Source of the DNA: Gigaspora rosea | Lineage: Eukaryota > Glomeromycota > Glomeromycetes > Diversisporales > Gigasporaceae | Direction of reading: 5' to 3' | DNA: 64,000 nucleotides | Assembly: GCA_003550325.1 (NCBI GenBank) | Contig: QKWP01000700.1 | Location: 41,500 to 105,499, forward strand | Shown: piece after piece, positions 58,441-64,000 of the stretch | Position numbering within the stretch: position 1 is the first letter of the stretch | Layout: each line of letters opens with the position of its first letter | Position numbers and translations under genes: made by a program | The notes under the pieces: model-generated | Databases searched by the model: none | The model's input: only the letters and a program-made list of their open reading frames with translations | What the model was told of the DNA's origin: nothing

Positions 58441-58800
58441 GCTTCACCGTATCGAAAGCTAAAAATAAACCGAAGGAGTAATCTGTCAGCAATATTTTTG
58501 AATCCAAGTTCAACAAGTCTTTCAAATCGATGCATAGCATATTGGGAGTACTGGAGGGCGGTAAAAGAAGCACTATACCAAGTCCAAAAATTTCAAAACT
58601 GTAGAGAAAGGTCTTCTACAGGAGGAAAACAAACTATACACAACTCATCATGATAGTGCTTAACAAGATAATAATGGCCTGTGAAGTCTTCCCAAAGAAA
58701 TAATAATGAAGGTCGTGGTTTCAGATATTTCGAAAATGTTGTTCAAAATTATTCATAAATGTCCAAAATTGACGAAATCTAAAGTGCAACATAAAATTTC

Positions 58801-58815
58801 ACACAATCGGCACCA
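58801..58815 (-). other. Primer-binding site
   Basis: TGGTGCCGATTGTGT on the minus strand, two bases inside the 5' LTR. Starting TGG complements the CCA end of a tRNA. Confidence 0.7.
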
Positions 58816-58817
58816 AA

Positions 58818-59151
58818 TGTTACTATCCGGTTGGGAGATATTAGACCCGCCGGTAGAGCTATCGGGATAGTAAACGATATTTACGAGCCAACAATAGAGA
58901 AATCTAAAAAGAAAATTACAAAGGAGTTAGGGTACTTTGGCATAAAAGGAGTTGAATTGGGTATAAGGGGTCAAAAAGGAGTGAATCGGTGTATAATTAA
59001 ACAAAAGGGATTATCTAACGATATCAATCGTTAATTAGCAGAAACAATTAAACATACAGCAGTTAAATAAATCTATCTATAGTCTTAAATGTATTATCAA
59101 TAAAACAATCAAATATCGGTATATCGATATGTGTATCAGCAGCAGTGTTGA
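58818..59151 (-). repeat. 5' LTR of the gypsy fossil, interrupted by LINE
   Basis: It matches 48542 onward from TGTTACTATCCGG, then stops at the T run of the LINE at 59152. The remainder should lie beyond the LINE, outside the window. Confidence 0.85.
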
Positions 59152-59452
59152 TTTTTTTTTTTTGGCAATCCTGCCTTTATTGTATAAGATGTAAGTAATA
59201 AACTATATATAAAAATGCTATATACTATTGTATTTTCCACCTTTTTAACAATAAAGGCTCATCCGGTTACTAAATGCGATCTGCCACAGCCTAGATTCGT
59301 CTCCTTTTTGGGCACCTTAACTTTCTAAGGTTTCTATCAAAAATTCATCAACTAGCTCTTGCCTGCTAATGTCAAGATTGACCAAAAAAATTGTCTTTTT
59401 CCTTAAAGGGCCAGCCTGCAGAAAGCCAGGCCGGTCTTGTGAAGCCAGAAAT

Positions 59453-60336
59453 CTACTTGAACAAAATACTTTTAGCATCATTGAAAATTCTTTGAAATTT
59501 TTCTTGCTTCGTTTCTTTTACGGGATCTTCATTCTTTTCTTTTTCGTCTTTCTTCTGCCTTTTTTGACTTCTTGTAGTTTTTCCTTCCTCATCTACTCTT
59601 TCTTCTTCTTTGTTTTTGTTAACTCTTTTTCTTTTCATTTCTTTCATCCCACTTAATTCTTCCCACTCTGCAACGGCTTCACATCGTAGTGTCCAAATTT
59701 TTTTGTGGAATTTCAAACTCAAAGCTTCGAATGCTTTGTTTTTGAAATATCTTTCCACCATTGATTCTTTTTCGAGGCTTCGGGAACTAAGCCTTGGATT
59801 ATTAACTTCCGTTTCCTAATCTTTTCATACTCATTTTCACCAAAAAGTACTTTTTCAACGGCCTTAAAGATTTCTGGGACGACTTCTTTCTTCTTTGTAT
59901 CTTTGTTAATAAGTACTTCTTCTTTGACCTTACGTTCTATTTTTCTCCATAGGCCTTGATATATTTCACATTCTGCCAAGTAGTCTTGTGTTTCTGATTC
60001 TCTAAAACACGCTATGCACCGATCGATTTCATACACTCCCGGATATCTTTTATGTAGTAAAGCCAATACCGGCAGGGCCTTGTCCATACGTTTAATCCTA
60101 TTGACCCAGGCCCTACTTTGCTTTATACTCCTACAATTACGGCCCTTCAGCTTATTTAGCTGACCCCATGTGCTACTCCAGTCAACTTCTTTACTATTTT
60201 CCTCCTCTTTTAATATATCTATAATACCCGGCAACTCCTTCCATTCTACATCAAAAACCGTATTTGTAACTTCTTCCACAAATTTTCTAATTGGTCTATC
60301 TATTATGTACTTTTCCCATTTCGGGACTATTCTCAT
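59453..60336 (-). pseudogene. LINE C-terminal region
   Basis: Continuation of the LINE protein. ALLHKRYPG, then CIACFRESETQDYLAEC gives a CxxC...C zinc-knuckle-like site (near 60000-60020). A very acidic/basic Lys-Glu tail (KNEDPVKETKQEKFQR) ends at 59453. Two overlapping frames (59719-60336 and 59453-59761) indicate one frameshift. Confidence 0.7.
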
Positions 60337-60419
60337 TCCTTTAACCCAACTACTAGTGATCTTAAAGCACCTTTTGCTTTTAAGACCCTCTTTAGCTAAC
60401 TTGTCTGCATATTCATTTC

Positions 60420-60866
60420 CTACAACCCCGTATATGCTTTAACCTTAACAATCTTCCAATCTATTTCCTTTTCCTCAAGGCACTTCTGTATCAACCTTAG
60501 GATGCTACAATTGCTTATTTTAACTTCTTTCCTTAAGCTTTTTGGCTTTCGCATTTTCTTAATTAGGCTTATAGCATTTATGCTATCTGAGAATAATTCC
60601 ACTTTACTTTTACATGAAACCGCCAAAAGTGCTGTTGCAATCGCACCTATTTCTGCCCTTGTTGTTGAAGGCCAATCCAACAAGGCTCCGTTGAATTGAG
60701 GATTGACGAATCCTGACACTTGTTTCGTTTCTTTGGGATATGCTATCCAGCCAATCACCATACTTTTCTTACAAACTCCTGCTTGAACCTTTTTCTGGAT
60801 TAAGGAGCCGTCCGTATAGATACACCATTCAAGGCACCCTTTCATGTACTCATTCAGGGCTTTCAA
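60420..60866 (-). pseudogene. LINE RNase H domain
   Basis: The acidic catalytic set is present: WCIYTDGSLIQKK (Asp), STTRAEIGAIATALL (Glu) and VELFSDSINAISLI (Asp). The last part after KVKAYTGL is shifted out of frame. It removes the RNA template strand during integration. Confidence 0.85.
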
Positions 60867-61244
60867 CTCTTTTCACGTACTTTCTCCATCTATTCACTCA
60901 TCTATTATTTCCTCTTCCTTACACTTTACCACAATAGCATGTACTTTCCATTCTCTTTCTAAATTGCTACTTGCATCTTTGTCCTGTCTGTGTACTAAAT
61001 CAGCACACTTTATTTCGTACAAAACTTTATCTTCTCACTTTTTGACAAGCTTTCTATTTAACGCATATTTAGAACTTTTGAAAGCTTTGAATATTGTGCA
61101 TTCTCCACTTTTTCCCGCTTGATCTTGTGCACAACTCTTGCATTGTTCTATTTCATTCTCATCTGGTTTTATATTTTCTTTTTCCCTCCAATGCTCAATC
61201 TGATAGGTCTTCTTTCATTTTTTGTTGACTCTAACTTTGTCTAT

Positions 61245-63689
61245 CTATGGAGTTTCTTCATTGTTTTTGAAAACTATTAATTCTGATTTTCGTCTGTCTT
61301 CTGCAATCACATTTAGTTCTGGATTTAGTGCCAACATATTTCTTCTGCTTTGCTTGAACGCTTCTTTCAACTCTCTTGTTTCTGTGCTTGTCAAACAAGC
61401 TTCTTCTAATTCCTCTAACCAAATTGGTTTTTTACCTGAACCTTTTTGGTTTCTCAGATTCTTTAAACACACCCAAGACAACATATACGTGCTATTTGTA
61501 TCAAATAGCTGTTCTAATAGAAAAAGCTTTAATGACTTTTCTCTCAAAAAGCTCTTTACGCCTTTTTCACTCAAGACCTCAATTATCTTGGTGCCTTGCT
61601 GAGCGATTTTAAGACTTTCCTCCCAGATACTACTACTAAATGTGATGCTGATCTTTTTTGCCTTTTTAATCACCCTGACAGACATGTTGTGGGTATCTAC
61701 TATTTCATTAAGTCTATCACTTTCCAGACTCGTGATCGCACTAATACATTTATTCGAGATCTGTGCTTGTTTTAGTCTTATCCAAGTGGATTGGCCGAGC
61801 CTTTCCATATTGTTAAGTCTGATTGCAAGATTACTGACGTGATGCGCTAATGTACTCTTCCATAGTAGTTGAACCCTAGCGATATTTTTATGATTTAGTA
61901 CACCATATGCCGTGTTAGCTGCAAGTCCACTTTTTGTTTTTATCAATTTTAAAAAGGGTCTATGTAATTGTTCGCAGTTATTCCTACTTAGCATCACTAT
62001 TTGTGCTCTGTACTCTGCTTTTGGAATTAGCACTTTATTGTTTATATATATAAGATGACTAAGTGTCATTTTCTTCTTCTTCATGCAGTAAGTTAGCGCC
62101 CAAACCTCCTGCTTTATGACCTTTTTAACACATTTTAGCGCATGTTTTTCTGAGATCCAAACTCCCAGAAATCTTGCAATCTGGTCCTTTCTCTTTGCCA
62201 TGACTTTATCTTTTCCTTCGCCCATTTCTATTGCAACTGCCTTATCTTTACAATTTAGGACTACCAGCTCGGACTTTTTCCCATTTATTTTAATGTTATT
62301 TAACTGGTAAAATTCGTTTGCAATTGCTAAAATTTTTTCCATATCCACTTTAGATTTGGCAATCCATGTGGCATCATCTGCATACGTCAAAACGGCTTGT
62401 TACAGCTTTTCTTTTCTGCTTTTTCCCATGGTTAAGTCCACTGGCCACTCAACCTCAAGAGAATATCTGACAGATTCCTGTTCTTGTATTGTTCTGTGTA
62501 GCGGATCGTAGTATATATGCCATAACAAGGGCGAAACCATCTCTCCTTGATCAATTCCGTCTTCTGCAACTATCTCTTTGCTATATCCGAAGGCAGTTAC
62601 CACTTCAATTCTCCTTTCTTTATATAGGTCAATAAGGAAATCAACGATGTTTTCCGGCAATTTAATTCTCTTTAGTGACAATTCTAACATTTCCAAGCTT
62701 ACTGAATCAAAAGCTTTTTTAATATCTTGCATCAATACCCACAGTTCTTTATTTTTTTCTCGAGCGTCTTCTAAGATATTGTTAAGTATTTGTATTGGGA
62801 TATTCGTACAATTCCCCGGTAAGCCTCAGTAGTTACATCCTTTTAGGATATTTTTCCTTTTGAATATTTGACCTAATCTTGTATTTAAGATATGAACTGT
62901 CATTTTTCTTAACATTTCAAGGAGCATTATTGGGCGGATATTAAATAAGTTAAAATTCCAAAATTCACTTTTTGGGATTGGGTACAAAATTTTTTTCTTC
63001 TATTCACTTGGAATCTTTCCCGCTCTTATACAAGAAATTGCAAATTCACGCAATATCTTTTCTGCTTTTGGACCGGCCTTCTTAATTAATGGATAAGTGA
63101 TTCCTGTAGCCCCTGGAGCCGAGTTGTTCTTTGTTTTCTCTAATGCTTCATGCCATTCTTGTTCGCTTACTTCCCCGGCTAAGTCACTGTACTATTCATT
63201 ATCTATTTCTTGTAATGGTTTGTAAGCCTTGGTCCATCTTTTGTTCATATATCTTGTTTTGACCTTTCTCTTTTTATACTATTTACAGAAATGATCTGCT
63301 GCTTTTTCTTTTATCTCCTCCTCGTCAGTAACCAACTGCTTTTCTCCTCCATTATCTACTACTATTCTATCTAAAGTAATCCTATTACTATGTCTATCTA
63401 AAAGGCTATATATCATTCTCCTTTAATCTGTTACCAGCATATCACCCTGTTCCTCAATTCTTCGTCTTATTTCCTCTTCTTCTATTCTTTGTTTTTCTGT
63501 TGTCCATATGTTATACTGTTGTTTCCACTCTTCTTTTACCTTATCTAAGATTTCTCTTGTCCATTTTTGTGGTGTCTCATGTTCTGCTACTACCAAGCTT
63601 TGAAGAATTTTTCCTATAGGATCACCCTTTACTACCTCTATATTTTTTCCTATATTGCGTTTACACTTCCTGCACACTTTGCTGAGCAA
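61245..63689 (-). pseudogene. LINE reverse transcriptase
   Basis: The RT palm is visible: MQDIKKAFDSVSLEMLELSL (first catalytic Asp, near 62680-62735), GIDQGEMVSPLLW (near 62510-62550) and TYADDATW (the catalytic YADD, near 62365-62390), then the thumb to 61245. The TAA at 62400-62402 separates the last two; the surrounding frame suggests a former CAA. More lesions lie between 62740 and 63420. N-terminal residues from 63423 on are Lys/Glu-rich. Confidence 0.85.
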
Positions 63690-64000
63690 TTTAATTTTAT
63701 TTCTTAAGGCCTTAATCTTTGTATTAAACTGTCTTGCACTATCTCCTTCTTTTTGCGCTTCATAGGAAGATGTTTTCTTGCAGAACCAATAATATAGTCT
63801 TTGTTAACTTTCCACTTTTTATTCAAATTTTCAAGGTCTGTTTCCTTTTTTTTTTTTTGTGAATACTTTTGGCAACATCTTTCCATTGCGCACTTAGGGC
63901 CTTTTCCAAATGCTGAGTGTATGCTGTCCAATGATCTTCATCTACTTTCTTTATATCTACCATCAGTCTTGCGGAGTTAAAGTTAGGTTTTTTAGAGCGA

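Larger units (their letters stand above)
48542..59151 (-). mobile_element. Ty3/Gypsy LTR retrotransposon fossil
   Basis: Parts on the minus strand, in order: 5' LTR (58818 rightward), primer-binding site, gag, protease, reverse transcriptase, RNase H, integrase, polypurine tract and 3' LTR (48542-49712). Integrase after RNase H places it in Ty3/Gypsy. It is broken, with roughly half a dozen or more breaks in the coding region, plus a 3.4-kb DNA transposon between RNase H and integrase and a LINE in the 5' LTR. The LTRs differ by a few percent by eye, so it is of moderate age. Confidence 0.9.
59152..64000 (-). mobile_element. LINE with reverse transcriptase and RNase H, runs off window
   Basis: A non-LTR retrotransposon on the minus strand. 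Its 3' A tail is the T run at 59152-59163, preceded by a short 3' UTR. The coding part is one long frame with few lesions: the pieces at 63423-63689, 62400-62735, 61245-62390 and 60420-60866 share a frame. A frameshift near 60340-60420 and another near 59720-59760 shift the last third. The endonuclease domain should lie beyond 64000. RNase H fits the I/Tad-like groups; the clade is uncertain. Confidence 0.88.

Noticed and set aside
59369-62832. Many plus-strand Phe/Ser/Leu-rich ORFs
   Set aside because: They are the complement of the Lys/Glu-rich LINE protein on the minus strand.

Overview
The window looks like a transposon-rich stretch of a very AT-rich fungal genome, most likely an arbuscular mycorrhizal fungus (Glomeromycotina, Rhizophagus-like). 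This is inferred from three things. One is a five-exon front-end fatty acid desaturase closest, from memory, to Mortierella delta-6 desaturases. Another is short GT-AG introns of about 75-115 bp. The third is a dense mix of Helitron, LINE, Ty3/Gypsy and many small inverted-repeat elements of the kind that fill glomeromycotan genomes. No rRNA gene, free-standing tRNA gene or CRISPR array was found.

Only three loci look like live protein-coding genes. (1) A complete delta-6-type desaturase lies on the minus strand at 6668-8513 (495 aa, all three histidine boxes plus a cytochrome b5 domain). (2) A 292-codon ORF of unknown function lies at 17451-18329 and may be a LINE ORF1-type protein. (3) A previously easy-to-miss 50-aa ORF lies at 23341-23493 and ends in a CaaX box (CSIM). 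It contains an internal second copy of the same VNQCSIM motif, and the two copies differ only at synonymous third positions. This is the best candidate for something undescribed: a possible prenylated, mating-pheromone-like peptide precursor.

Layout. 1-6600: small inverted-repeat elements, decayed sequence and a 200-bp tandem repeat. 6668-8513: desaturase. 8.5-17 kb: repeats, including a 2.1-kb inverted-repeat element carrying a minisatellite and several pogo-like TA-flanked MITEs. 17.4-24.6 kb: the most host-like stretch, with the 292-aa ORF and the CaaX peptide gene. 24.6-28.6 kb: MITEs, a gypsy integrase fossil and a tandem duplication with one filled and one empty MITE site. 28.65-33.5 kb: a decayed Helitron (Rep and helicase) with a MITE inside. 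34-38 kb: foldback elements, a mariner remnant, and a minisatellite split by a 1.05-kb tRNA-headed SINE with a 16-bp target duplication. 38-48.4 kb: further MITEs, minisatellites, a 1-kb near-perfect palindrome and an old SINE copy carrying nested insertions. 48542-59151: a Ty3/Gypsy fossil on the minus strand, interrupted by a 3.4-kb DNA transposon. 59152-64000: a LINE (reverse transcriptase plus RNase H) inserted in the gypsy 5' LTR and running off the window.

The transposons record a readable order of events: gypsy first, then the DNA transposon and the LINE inside it; minisatellite first, then the SINE; SINE first, then a hAT-like element and, inside that, a palindromic MITE. Many boundaries are fixed by target duplications, by an empty paralogous site, or by the reading frame of the host element.
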